64,000 bases of DNA, taken from positions 20,577,002 to 20,641,001 of the forward strand of contig NC_045148.1 of the NCBI RefSeq assembly GCF_008831285.2, in the 5' to 3' direction. Position numbers and translations under genes: made by a program. The notes beneath the pieces are model-generated. The model saw only the letters and a program-made list of their open reading frames with translations. It did not search any database and had not been told where the DNA came from. Below are positions 12,052 through 22,828 of the stretch, one piece after another. Numbering within the stretch: the first letter of the stretch is position 1; every line of letters starts with the position of its first letter. Source of the DNA: Nymphaea colorata (lineage: Eukaryota; Streptophyta; Magnoliopsida; Nymphaeales; Nymphaeaceae).

Positions 12052-12653
12052 GTAATTCCTGGTGAGGATTTCATAAGTTCTCGACTTCCTGTCGCCGTGT
12101 TTCTCTTAGGAAAGGAAGAAAAAAAAATTGTGTGGTCGTTCATTCGTTAGCGAGTTCAGTTCGCTGATGCTGAATGGGATTCTTCGTTTTCTCTGTCTCT
12201 CTCTCTTCATGTCCCCATAGTTGGTTTTTTTCGCTCCCGTTTGCGTGTCGACGTCTCTGTGAACTGTTCTGTTTTTTGTTCTGCGTCGGGCTCTTTGTTT
12301 GCCCCTTCTTTTCCAACTGGGGAGTGTGACGGGAAGCAGTTCGAGTGGAAGTCTTTCTGCCTTTCCGTTGAGTCCCTTTGATTCTTCTTGCTGTTATGTG
12401 TGAGTACTGTGGTCTGCGTTACTTTCTCCTCTTTGAGGATCATGATTTTGCTGGTGATCTTCATTTCTTAGTTCGTGATTTGTGAGGTCATTAATCACCA
12501 ATGTTTGTGTGGGTTTTCTAACTGGAGCCCTGGTTTTGCTCGTCCTGAAATATGGAATTGATGCAGGTTGCAGCGGCAGCTGCAGTAGAGTACTAGCAAG
12601 CGCACTGGCAAATGCCCTGCCAAACTCTTTCTTCTCAAAAAAATACAGCAAAG

Positions 12654-12684
<31 letters not shown>

Positions 12685-14408
12685 TTGACTCTGCATGGGA
12701 CATAGCTTTTCTGACTTGAATGGACATGGCCCCATTTCTCTACCACCTTCAGTTTGAAGTTTGAACCCTGATGCATGTGCTGATGTTAGAATTAAATATG
12801 AAATGGGAATGACCATGTTACCCTCTATGATTTCACCCAATCTTTTCCCCCTCTTGCTTGAAGTAGAATTACTTTATCTTTGAAACATGAAGATTTACCA
12901 ACTTAACAGGGTGCTTTTCACTTTCCTGTATATTTTAGATCACAATTCATGTATGATTCAGGACCAGGATGAACTGAAAGGTTGAAAATAACTTACTTTT
13001 TGTTCTTCTTGTGATCGTAATCGGTAATTTCGTTATATAATTGTAACATCTCGTGTTGATCAACTAGTTTTGATTAGCCGTCATTGGCTGCAAATACATT
13101 TTTGCTAGCTTAGGGAGACAAGTAACTTATCGGCAGTAAAATTGCTGTTCAGCTCCAGTTCTCCATGTTCAGAATCAAAGCTTCTTCGTCGGTTGCTTTA
13201 CCTGATACGAAGTTACTATCCAGCAGGTGGTTGAATCCCAACATGATCCTTAGAAAAGTTCAGACGAATCTTCTTTGGTGGAGTGGTTTATCCGACCCAA
13301 CACCAAGTTGAATCCTCCAATTCTTAATTTGAAGTACAGTGGATACCCATTTTGCATATGTTCCATCGATCAAATTTTTTATCTTTTGATGATGGGATTG
13401 ATTTTCCTAGGACTTCATTAAAACAATAAAACTTCAGTCAAAAAGGGGAAAAAATCAAGCAGGATTTACGGCTATATATGCTGTTCTGTAAATTATTTAG
13501 TATGTGTGCTTTAGTTGCCTTTTACAGTTCTTTTCCACATTAAATTGGGTGTTGTCGTTTCATAGGTTCCAGTATGTCCTACCTTTCCCAAATTTCTCTT
13601 CATCAATTATGTTCCTTTCGCAGTTTTCGCTGTAAATATTGGAGGTATGTTATCATCAGGACTCAAGGCTAATAGACAGTAGGGAATCTGAAAGAATGGT
13701 TCTAACAAAAGGAGAAAGGAAGAACGCTAAGTTTCATCATCATCGCAAGTAAAAATGGGATTATGGCATCAAGATGTGCATCATGTTAAGCATGTTACTC
13801 AGTTAGAGAGTCTCACCGTATTTAGATCAAGTAATTGCATCTGACGAGTTATGTTTTGGTGCATCTTTTCTCTTGCCGTTACACGACTGTTATACAGGTT
13901 TGAACACTGTTCTGGTGCTATAAGAGCTGCGTTGAAATAACTTGATTCAGTTCTGGTTTCATTGTATACAAGGTTAAGCTCAGATATTAGTTGAATGACG
14001 TACAGAGGTCAACTGCTCTTTCTAAGCTGCAAAAGCCATCCATTGATAATCGAGCTTACGATCCTTGAGGAAGGATCCACTTGCTTGGTTGAATAAAAGA
14101 TACAAGAACAGCCACCTACCGTCATGTCTATAAATAGTCTCTTGCTTTCTGTTTGTGCAATCTTACTGTTGGTGTCTATTGAAAAGAAAAGAGATTACTA
14201 CTTTTGCATCTGTGAAGAGCAAACTTTTTTCCCCATTAAAGCTAATTTTTTGGACTGATGTTTTTGAGCTTAACATTGTTGGAGTGTTCAGATCGTTTTT
14301 GCTTCCTTCCTATCTTCACTTTACTTGAATAGCGTTCTTACTTTTATTTAACATATATCCCGTTTGTGTTATCCTAATGAATGACAAACACGGTTTTTTG
14401 TTGTGCAG
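12052..14408 (+). other. Probable 5'UTR intron of the PAT1-like GRAS gene
   Basis: A good acceptor (GGTTTTTTGTTGTGCAG, ending 14408) precedes a 176-nt untranslated stretch before the ATG. Upstream donors are GTAATT at 12052 or GTGAGG at 12062. The interval is T-rich and frame-poor, contains a poly-T run at about 12653-12677, and looks like plant intron. PAT1-branch GRAS genes often carry an intron in the 5'UTR. The exact donor is uncertain. Confidence 0.45.
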
Positions 14409-14584
14409 AGACGACTAGGAAAGCAATCTGTGAGTTGTCTGCCTTGGTTGGCCAAGGATCTATTCAACCTTTTCCAAATAAAAGGTGGGAATAGGTCATT
14501 GGGTTGGATCTTTTGGAGGGAATCTTTCTTCACATGAGCAATCTCAATTGCCCCTGATCCCTGATCGAACCGGTTTCAGTTAAC

Positions 14585-16309
14585 ATGGATTCAGAAGAAT
14601 TCCTCAGATTTGGCATGCCAATTTCTGAAACAGGAGATCCTTTTTATGATGACTCGTTTTCCCTCAGAAACTGGACGTTTGAGTCCATGAAAGTTACTCT
14701 CGGAAGCTCGCCTGACTCGCCTTTCTCAGCTCCATTTGATGGCGATTGCTTTTCTGCTATGAGCAGCAGCCAAGAGCAGCACAGCTCTACTGAGAACTTG
14801 TCAGTCATGAGCTCTTCCTACAATTCAGACGGCTTCCAGAGGTACTCACCACCGAGTAGTAAAGAGACATTACAGGGTCAGTTTGGAGGGAATCCATTTT
14901 CGCGTGATGTTGATGTAGGTTGCAGTTTCAGTATGAGACACAAATTACAGGAGCTAGAGACAGTTCTGATGGGTCCTGACGCCGATGAAGACGGCCATGG
15001 GAGTGGTTTCCATTGCGAGAACAAAGTACCTGACAAGTCAAAGCGAACAAGGGAAGCTCTTGATGGGGAATTTCCACATGGCTCACCAAAGATTGCTGCA
15101 GAGGCTCCTACCATGAAAAAACACAGAAGAACAGACCAAGCGGCCGAGCTAAGCGCAGTCCAGAATCCACATTTGCATGAGACACCGCAGGGGGATGTCA
15201 GGCAGTTACTGATACAATGCGCAGAGGCACTTCAAAACCCATATTGTGATTTTGACAAGCTGATAGCAGAGGCTAGAAGTGGTGTCTCTATCAATGGCGA
15301 ACCAATCCAGCGGTTAGGCGCCTACATGGTTGAAGGCTTGGTAGCTCGCAAGGAAGCATCTGGTTCGAACATCTACCGGACATTGAGGCGTAAAGAGCCG
15401 GAGAGCGAAGACCTGCTCTCTTACATGCACACCATGAACGAAGTATGCCCATATCTCAAATTCGGATACATGGCTGCCAATGGCGCCATAGCTGAAGCAT
15501 TCAGAAATGAAGATCGAGTTCATATAATAGATTTCCAGATTGCACAGGGGACTCAGTGGGTCACCCTTTTACAGGCATTAGCTGGAAGACCAAGTGGGCC
15601 GCCACATGTGAGAATCACAGGAATTGACGATCCCGTATCAAAGTATGCTCGTGGTGAAGGCCTGGAGGCCGTGGGGAGAAGGCTGACGGCCATTTCAGAG
15701 AAATATCAGATACCGCTAGTCTTCCACGCAGTGTCAGAGTTCGGGCCAGAAATCAACGCAGAGATGCTCCACATACAACCAGGAGAAGCACTTGCCGTCA
15801 ACTTTGCTCTCCAGCTTCACCACACTCCCGATGAGAGTGTTGATGTGAACAACCCCCGCGACGGCCTCCTGAGATTGGTCCGGGCTTTGTCACCGAAGGT
15901 GATGACTCTGGTCGAGCAGGAATCGAACACCAACACGGCGCCATTTTTTACAAGGTTCATGGAGACCCTGGATTACTATTCCGCCATGTTCGAATCGATC
16001 GATGTCACCTTGCCGAGGGACAGTAAGGACAGGATCAATGTTGAGCAGCACTGTTTGGCCCGTGATATTGTTAATATAATTGCTTGTGAAGGTATGGAAA
16101 GAGTGGAGAGACACGAGCTGCTGGGAAAGTGGAGGTCCAGGCTGACCATGGCAGGTTTCAAGCCATTTCCACTGAGCCCCTTGGTGAACTCCGTGGTTAG
16201 GTCTCTGTTGAAGACCTATTCAGAGCATTACAACCTTTTGGAGAAAGATGAGGCGGTGCTTCTTGGCTGGAAAAACAGAAGTTTGGTATCAGCATCAGCA
16301 TGGTATTGA
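14585..16309 (+). CDS. GRAS-family transcriptional regulator, PAT1/SCL13 branch
   Basis: This 574-residue protein is uninterrupted, as usual for GRAS coding regions. The N-terminal ~200 residues are Ser-rich and disordered-looking, with LQELETVLMGPD (about residue 119), a segment shared by PAT1-branch members. The GRAS domain follows: LHRI from about 207 (LLIQCAEAL), the VHIID motif as VHIIDFQIAQGTQW (from 312), LHRII, a PFYRE-type region with TLPRDS (about 475) and ACEGMERVERHE, and a C-terminal SAW motif ending LVSASAW. A KKHRR cluster near 180 could be a nuclear signal. Family members act in phytochrome A light signalling and stress or elicitor responses as nuclear or cytoplasmic regulators; the exact role here is inferred. 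The ATG at 14585 begins MDSEEFLRFGMP and is the first Met of the frame. The family is certain; the closest Arabidopsis relative (PAT1, SCL13, SCL5 or SCL21) is not resolved. Confidence 0.95.
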   Translation: MDSEEFLRFGMPISETGDPFYDDSFSLRNWTFESMKVTLGSSPDSPFSAPFDGDCFSAMSSSQEQHSSTENLSVMSSSYNSDGFQRYSPPSSKETLQGQFGGNPFSRDVDVGCSFSMRHKLQELETVLMGPDADEDGHGSGFHCENKVPDKSKRTREALDGEFPHGSPKIAAEAPTMKKHRRTDQAAELSAVQNPHLHETPQGDVRQLLIQCAEALQNPYCDFDKLIAEARSGVSINGEPIQRLGAYMVEGLVARKEASGSNIYRTLRRKEPESEDLLSYMHTMNEVCPYLKFGYMAANGAIAEAFRNEDRVHIIDFQIAQGTQWVTLLQALAGRPSGPPHVRITGIDDPVSKYARGEGLEAVGRRLTAISEKYQIPLVFHAVSEFGPEINAEMLHIQPGEALAVNFALQLHHTPDESVDVNNPRDGLLRLVRALSPKVMTLVEQESNTNTAPFFTRFMETLDYYSAMFESIDVTLPRDSKDRINVEQHCLARDIVNIIACEGMERVERHELLGKWRSRLTMAGFKPFPLSPLVNSVVRSLLKTYSEHYNLLEKDEAVLLGWKNRSLVSASAWY

Positions 16310-18030
16310 GGATTAATGATGAACAGAGGACGGCATTGTTGTCTTCTTCCGGTGCTCTGGGGGGGCTAGCTGTTTTTGAAACCTTGAATCCTGTTGTACT
16401 CTAGGTGAAAGAAACGTAGTTGATGGGAAGTATCTGATGGAAATTCTCTGTATTTTTGCTTCTCCCTGTGGTGATTGGAGAAGCTTGTCGTAGTAACTTG
16501 CGTAATTCTTTAAATTGTTTTTCTCCCTTTTTTGGGATGAAACAATATTCTATAAGATGGAAATTTTCTCTGTTTGGTACGTGATCTGTTTTAATATTTC
16601 AATTGTTAGACAGAAGCAAGCAGATTGTATGGGCGGGGCATACTTGGAGGCCTATATCAAAAGCTTTGATGATGGGTAGGAAAAGCTCTCATTAGTGAAT
16701 AAAGGAAAAGGGCAAAAAATTACTATCATTATTATAAGAAATTTAATGAATAATAAATGAAAAAAAAACTTAAATAAAAATTGTCCAAATCTTTCTCTAC
16801 TATAAGAAGTTGCAAAACCTTGCCAATGAAAAGCTGAAAACCTGCGGAGGGATATTATACTGGATAACAGATGTAGTCACATAATCAAGTTTTATGATAA
16901 TCTAGCTTCATTTAGGGACAGAGTTTACCAAAAAAAAAAAAAAAAGGATATCTCCAGATTGACATGACGGTGGATTCCTTGAGTCAGTCCAAGATTAGTG
17001 CGATGCCCATCTCCAGACTGGCTGAACCATGCTACTGAACATCATCGGTTAGCAGTCACTGCGCCAACTCTGTTTGATTAATGGCTCAAATTTGAATCTG
17101 TTTAAACTTAAACAAGATTCGTCGGATTCAGATTTGGTATGTGGTTTTGGAATTGAGTTTGAATCGAAGCAGAGGCGGAGTCCGGATTTTTTTCAACGAC
17201 GAGCCAACAGTTCAACCAACCTCTCAATCGGATAAAGCCAATTAAAGTCAAATCCAAAAAATACATACCTGATATCTTCACTTCACCGACTTTTAAAGCC
17301 CCGTTGATGAGCAAGAGAAGTACAGTAGAGTAGGGGAATAAATTCGCGCTCTTAGAGTTTATCCTCAGCCCATCATGCCGCGGAGGGCGCGCGCGCGCGC
17401 GCATGTGAGGACAATCAAATTCTATCTGTAGTCTACGATTCGTCGGCTCTTGTCTTGTTCGATAAACTTAAGCCCACCTTGCCTAAAGGGGCACCATTTT
17501 CTATCTGTTTGCTGATCAAGAAGGTGTTCTTCCTATGGTTTTTTGATATCGTGGAGTGCTGGTCATCGTCAAGAACTTGATGTTTGCATCTGGTTTATGT
17601 TTGATATGTACCGGCCATGGGCAAATCCCAAGTATGACATATACGTATTGCATGTCTCTTTATGCAGTTTAACTGTCTTCAGTATTCTGCAACATTTTAA
17701 CGCATGGAGGTGAATGTGAGTTTCAATATATATCTTTTTGTACGTGAGTTTCCACCTCAAGGGGAATGAGATTGCACAACGTTGTGGGACAGAAGTATTT
17801 ATCAACGGCAACAATTTATCTATGAACCTTTTTCCCTCACTCATCAAACTGTGGATTTTATTTCATGCCCATCACATGCATGTTAAAAAAACCAGGGCTG
17901 GAATCTTATTTTTTGGATTTAAATCCATGGATTTTATTCCATAGACTTCTATCCGCGGATTCTATTTTGTGGCCTTCAAACGGGGCCTAACGGGAAGGGA
18001 GACTAAGAATATGATACTTCTGCCAAGAAC
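16310..18030. other. 3'UTR of the GRAS gene and intergenic DNA
   Basis: The first ~250 bp are probably the GRAS 3'UTR. The rest is AT-rich with a poly-A run at about 16931 and no recognisable gene. A GGCGGAG motif at about 17173 and repeated GGATTTAAATCC-like words at 17.9 kb hint at MITE remnants. Confidence 0.5.
17387..17402. repeat. (GC)8 tract
   Basis: A perfect alternating GC run of 16 bp in otherwise AT-rich DNA. Alternating GC can adopt Z-DNA and is rare in methylated plant DNA. Confidence 0.95.
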
Positions 18031-19638
18031 ATGAGATTTTTGCTCAAATCGCTTGTCAGGAAACTGCATCTCTTATTGAACAAAGGGTTCCTCACTGATT
18101 CTATTGAGACTGCATCTTTCGTTGTGCACCAACGTTGCAGATTCCACCATCATTTAGCCAGAAGTTCAACTGATGTATGCTCCATTCTTCAGGATTTCAT
18201 CTATTCTGATGCACCATCACATGGAATATTCCTTCATTCCTTCGTTCTAAAAGCAGGTCTCCAATGGAACAGCGCATTGTGCACGAAGCTCGTTTTACTA
18301 TATCTGAAATCTGGCTATCTGGGTTGTGCACATCAGTTGTTCGAGGAAATGCCTCGAAGAGCTGTTAGTTCATGGAATGCGATGATTGCTGCTTATTTCA
18401 AGCAGCGTAACTTGGACAAAAGCTTGGAACTCGTTTACCAAATGCGGGAATCTCTTGAGTTGTTTGATGGGTTCACATACTCGTGCATTCTGAGGCTCTC
18501 TGCAGGTTTGAGGAATTTGGGCATTGGAAGGCAAGTTCATTGTCGGATACTCAGGTGTAAGGTGGATTGTGATCGTGTTCTTATTACTGGCCTGGTTGAC
18601 ATGTACGCTAAGAATGGGAAGATTGAGTATGCCCGTCGGTTGTTTGATGATGTGTCTGAGAAAAATATCGTCTGCTCCACTGCTATGATATCAGGGTATA
18701 TGAAATGTGGAAGAGTTAACGATGCTGAGGAAATATTTAACGCGGTGACTGAGAGGGACGTGGTAGTGTGGAATGCAATGATTGAGGGATACAGTTTGCT
18801 AGTTGATAATGCCAGCAGAGCACTTATTGCTTTTATTGAGATGCAGCAAGCCGGCCTTTGTCCAACTGTGTCAACCTTTGCAAGTCTGATTGGAGCCTGC
18901 ATCAGTTTATCAGCTTTGGAACAAGGGCAACAAATCCATGCACATGTAATCAAGAATCATTTGTGGGTAGATGTTCGATCTGGTAGTGCACTTGTCGATA
19001 TGTATGCCAAATGTGGAAGGATTGAGGATTCCAGGAAGGTATTCGATAGAATGCATCACAGGAATGTTATTACTTGGACAGCTATGATTGATGGCTATGG
19101 GAAGAATGGAAACGTTGACGAGTCGCTTCACTTGTTTCAGAATATGAAAATGTTGAAGGTCATCCCGAATTATGTTACCTTCCTCAGTGTTCTTTCTGCA
19201 TGTGGACATGGCGGGCTAGTTGATGAAGGTTGGGAAATCTTTAGTAGCATGAAACGTGACTATGGTCTTTCTCCTAGAGTGGAACATTATGCGTGCATGG
19301 TTGATCTTATCGGACGCACAGGCTCCTTAGATGAAGCAGTGAAGTTCATTGAGTTGATGCCAATACTACCAAATGAAGATGTATGGGGGGCATTATTGGG
19401 TGCAAGTAGGTTACATGGTGATGTAGCTATGGCAGCTATCGCAGCCAAGGAGCTCTTTAAATTAAACAGTTGTAAGCCTGGAGCTTATGTTGCTTTATCG
19501 AATGCATATGCAGCTGCTGGAAGATGGGAGGGAGTACACATTGTGAGGGAATTGATGAAGGATTCTGGTGTCTCCAAGAATGCTGGTTGTAGTTGGGTGG
19601 AGACAGAGGAGGGTCTGCAGACTTTTCATGTGGGATAG
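18031..19638 (+). CDS. Pentatricopeptide repeat protein, PLS class with E domain (At1g28690-like)
   Basis: This is an intronless 535-residue frame. After a basic, hydrophobic N-terminus (MRFLLKSLVRKLHLLL) that could be an organelle transit peptide, a chain of PPR motifs runs from about residue 85 to 445. Typical pieces are SSWNAMIAAY, NIVCSTAMISGYMKCGRV, DVVVWNAMIEGY, GSALVDMYAKCGRIEDSRKV and NVITWTAMIDGYGKNG. An E-type tail runs from about 449 (EDVWGALLGASRLHGDV) to the end (CSWVETEEGLQTFHVG). There is no E+ or DYW deaminase domain, so any editing role would need a partner. Such proteins bind organelle transcripts. Motif order and wording fit the Arabidopsis At1g28690 lineage from memory. 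It converges on RPL13 about 1.7 kb downstream. A broken partial copy lies at 26.5 kb. Confidence 0.93.
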   Translation: MRFLLKSLVRKLHLLLNKGFLTDSIETASFVVHQRCRFHHHLARSSTDVCSILQDFIYSDAPSHGIFLHSFVLKAGLQWNSALCTKLVLLYLKSGYLGCAHQLFEEMPRRAVSSWNAMIAAYFKQRNLDKSLELVYQMRESLELFDGFTYSCILRLSAGLRNLGIGRQVHCRILRCKVDCDRVLITGLVDMYAKNGKIEYARRLFDDVSEKNIVCSTAMISGYMKCGRVNDAEEIFNAVTERDVVVWNAMIEGYSLLVDNASRALIAFIEMQQAGLCPTVSTFASLIGACISLSALEQGQQIHAHVIKNHLWVDVRSGSALVDMYAKCGRIEDSRKVFDRMHHRNVITWTAMIDGYGKNGNVDESLHLFQNMKMLKVIPNYVTFLSVLSACGHGGLVDEGWEIFSSMKRDYGLSPRVEHYACMVDLIGRTGSLDEAVKFIELMPILPNEDVWGALLGASRLHGDVAMAAIAAKELFKLNSCKPGAYVALSNAYAAAGRWEGVHIVRELMKDSGVSKNAGCSWVETEEGLQTFHVG

Positions 19639-21347
19639 GAGTTAATGTCACAGTATTCAGGTGTACTAGCATGAGCAATTGACTCAAATCATGAACTTTT
19701 ATTTGGTAAAAGATGGTTTAGGAGTTTGTTAGTCATACTCACTGGCTAATGATAGAATACGTGTTCTTCTTCTTCAGCAAAGCTGATTTAAGAGAAATAG
19801 AAATCTTTTGGGAGTTATCCAGCTGAGCTGAGCCATCTGCTCGAATGTGGCAGTTTGCTTCTTGGCACCCTAAGGCTTGGAAATGAGGTTTCAGCAGTCG
19901 GGAGTGGCTGTGACCTAGGAGATGGCAATTAGAGCTTGTGATCTAACCCTGCAATCTACTGACTAGCTTTTGGATATAAAGCATTGGAATTGAAGGTAGC
20001 ATCATCTTAAGAAGCAGTGGATCCAACAAGATCAGGCCTTTTCCTCAGTCTCACTTGGCCAAGGACAGCAAGCCAAACACTGGCTTTGTAAAAAGCCACA
20101 TCTATGGCAAAGAGGCTGGTTTCCTCCATATGGAATGAATTTGGAAACCGTGAGATGAAATAGTTGGATCGTTAAGGTTGTTTTAGATTGTGTGAAAGTT
20201 GGGTGCTCAGACCACGTTATGTTCTAGAGGAGTTAGTATTTGAGCTTCTGCCAACAACAGGGTTATTGGTGCTCGATATTGATCATGCAAATGGCCATAA
20301 AAAGGTACTTTTTTTTTTCTTTCTCTGTTTTACTGTGTTCATGCTTTGATCGTCACTAGGAATCTTGGTTCCTTTTCTTTCAAACTATATCATGGGTATG
20401 GGTAGAAACAATGACGTTCCTAGATTGGATCGCATTAACTGATCATTCCTTTCTTTCATATTGGTGCACCGATAGCTAACTACCAACGGATGCGGACAAC
20501 ACAGACGGGACTGTTTACAGATGCGATTCTTGCATGTTAGTGGCCTATGTGCACCAGGTGTAGCTGAACGCAGCAGGTTGAAATTGAAGCATTGCTAGGA
20601 TAAGACCTGGGTCATTGACATGGAAAGAGTGGCAACATAGTTAAATTCGGTGGAAGATCTTATGATTTATTTTGGCATAACATCTCTCTCTTGGTCTTTT
20701 TCATGATAAGATTATATAATCTGCCCTTTTTATGCCTATTCACTTCATGAGTCGCCAGAACAATTACAGAGATCAACTGTAGCTCTTGTAAAAACTGTCT
20801 TTAATCGCAAGATTTTTCAATAACCGGAATAGCGCAGACGATTCACATCATTTTTCAAGAAGGAAAAAAATGACCTGGAAAGTTCACATTTCGTTGGTAT
20901 GTGGGTAACCCCAAAGGCATCACGATATTTAGCTTTTATGCGAGTTCACGGTTCACTCTTTCATCACTGGCGATCAACTTTTGGGATTCCTGCAATTCAG
21001 GGAAGTGAAATTGTTGCAAAATTTTCCGATCAGACTTTACGAAAACAAGATTTGATCCTGTCATGAACACGTGGGAATGGAACAATCCGTCTGCAGAAAG
21101 ACAAATAATGCTTGAAGATATAACTAAATTGGTTTATCACTAGTTCCTCATCCATCGTAAATGAGAATCATCCGATCACTAAAGACGACCCCAAAAACAG
21201 CTAAAAGGAAAACACGAAAACCATGTTCTTCATCATGCACCCTCCAGTTCTCAGGAATTGAAGAAGTATGAATCAAAATTGCATATCATGAATTTGGAGC
21301 AAGACCCGGAAACATCTGCACCAAAAGGGAAACTGAGCTTCTCCTGC
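19639..21347. other. Intergenic between convergent PPR and RPL13 genes
   Basis: This contains the 3'UTRs of both convergent genes. No other coding frame or RNA gene is recognised. Confidence 0.6.
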
Positions 21348-22821
21348 TTATTTCTTCTCATCTTTTTCCGCTTCAGCAGCCTTCTTCAACCTTGCACCAG
21401 CATGGCGTTTGTTCATCCGCTCCAGACGAAGCTTGTTGTAAGCCTTGAATGACTTCATTTCATCAGTGACCTTGACAAAATCAATTGCCGGCTTCTCCCT
21501 CTCAATGGGCATGTAGTCACCCTGGGATTGTGTTGCAGTCGCCAGTTCTTCCGGCGTTGAATCACCAGCCTGAGGCAAGGACAGTGAGACACCCAAAACT
21601 AGCACTAAATTAACCCAAACCTACCATTGTTCAACAATTCACTGACCTTAGAATGACGGGCACGCCTTGGGAAGATGACCAACTTGGCCTTGTAGGTTTT
21701 CAGCCTCTGGACATTCGCCTGGAGACCCTCCAAAGAACGGTTCCTGCGGCGATGATCCACAGCAATGCCAATTGTAGGGGCCAGTTTCTTTGAGATGCCA
21801 GCTGCCTGCAGAAAGGAATCAACAACAATAATTGGTGGGGGAAAATCGCAATTTCTTTTGGTAACTTTTCGACAATATGCTCTTAGACATGATACGTATT
21901 CTCAAGTCTCAACCACTGCACACGCTCAGCAGGCCCTATTTTGCGCGTGAATTCCATATATTCTAGAAAGGGAAAACCATGTCACAAATAAACAGCCAAC
22001 ACATTGAGTTCACATAGAAATGTAAATGTACAAGCTATTTTAGAATGCTTACAGGAACTAAGTTAGAGACTTAGAGTTCAGAGGAGACAAGTAGAAGGTT
22101 CTCATGAAACTAGTCTGGTTTATGAGAACAACAACGAACACCTCATAAAACGCAAGCCAATTCCTAACTCTCCTCCCAATCCACCCACTTGTAGCAAAAA
22201 CAGAAGGACCAATGTAGCAACAATTGTCATGGGAAGAGACTCCTCCATGTCCTTGTAAAGAATCCTCACCAAATGCCCTTACATAGTTAAGGTGGAAAAT
22301 GGACACACAATCTACGAGTGAAACTAGATTCAACAGCAATAGCATCTAATTCAATTTGATAACACTAGTTCGCAAACAGCAAGGATGGGCAGCAAATAAG
22401 AGATAAACCTTGAGCTCTTCGAGAGAGAATCCCCTTCCAGCCCTGAGCTTCATATTATACTTCAATGTTTGACAATGAACAACGGGACGGAGATGTCCAG
22501 AAGTTGGCCTAGGAAATATTCTTACAGCTTTTTTTTGCCGAGCTGCAGAAACAGAACAAGAACATTAAAAACTCATACAAAGACAAAGAAACAAAAAACC
22601 GATATGTGGTCAATAAATGCCAAACAGCTGAACCTATGCCCTACAAAAACTAAACACACCTGCAAAACATTTGCAGGATAGCAAAAGAGAGAGACATAAG
22701 AAGAGGTGGTACCAATACGGCGTCTTGCTTTCCGAGCTGGTTGGTTGAACCATGTCCTTACATAATTTTGCCAGTGTTTCTTAAAATGCCCATTGGGCAC
22801 AACATTGTTATGCTTAACCAT
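21348..22821 (-). CDS. RPL13: 60S ribosomal protein L13 (eL13)
   Basis: Four coding exons on the minus strand: 22821-22713, 22542-22409, 21805-21647 and 21569-21348 (stop TAA at 21350-21348). All junctions are GT-AG and the phases join exactly (109, 134, 159 and 222 nt) to give 207 residues, the normal plant length. The N-terminus reads [20 protein letters not shown]. Exon 2 encodes [15 protein letters not shown], exon 3 [20 protein letters not shown], and exon 4 [19 protein letters not shown] with a Lys/Glu-rich end. The protein is a structural component of the cytosolic large ribosomal subunit. The coding region is intact, so this is probably an expressed gene. The ATG lies seven bases after a CAG that looks like the acceptor of a 5'UTR intron. 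Confidence 0.97.
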
Positions 22822-22828
22822 TACTTAC

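Noticed and set aside
12482-12679. 65-codon frame with a hydrophobic start inside the inferred GRAS leader intron
   Set aside because: Ends in a poly-T run giving poly-Phe and has no supporting context.
17880-17995. MITE with GGATTTAAATCC-type ends
   Set aside because: A terminus-like AAACGGGGCC is present on one side, but no matching inverted end or target duplication was found.
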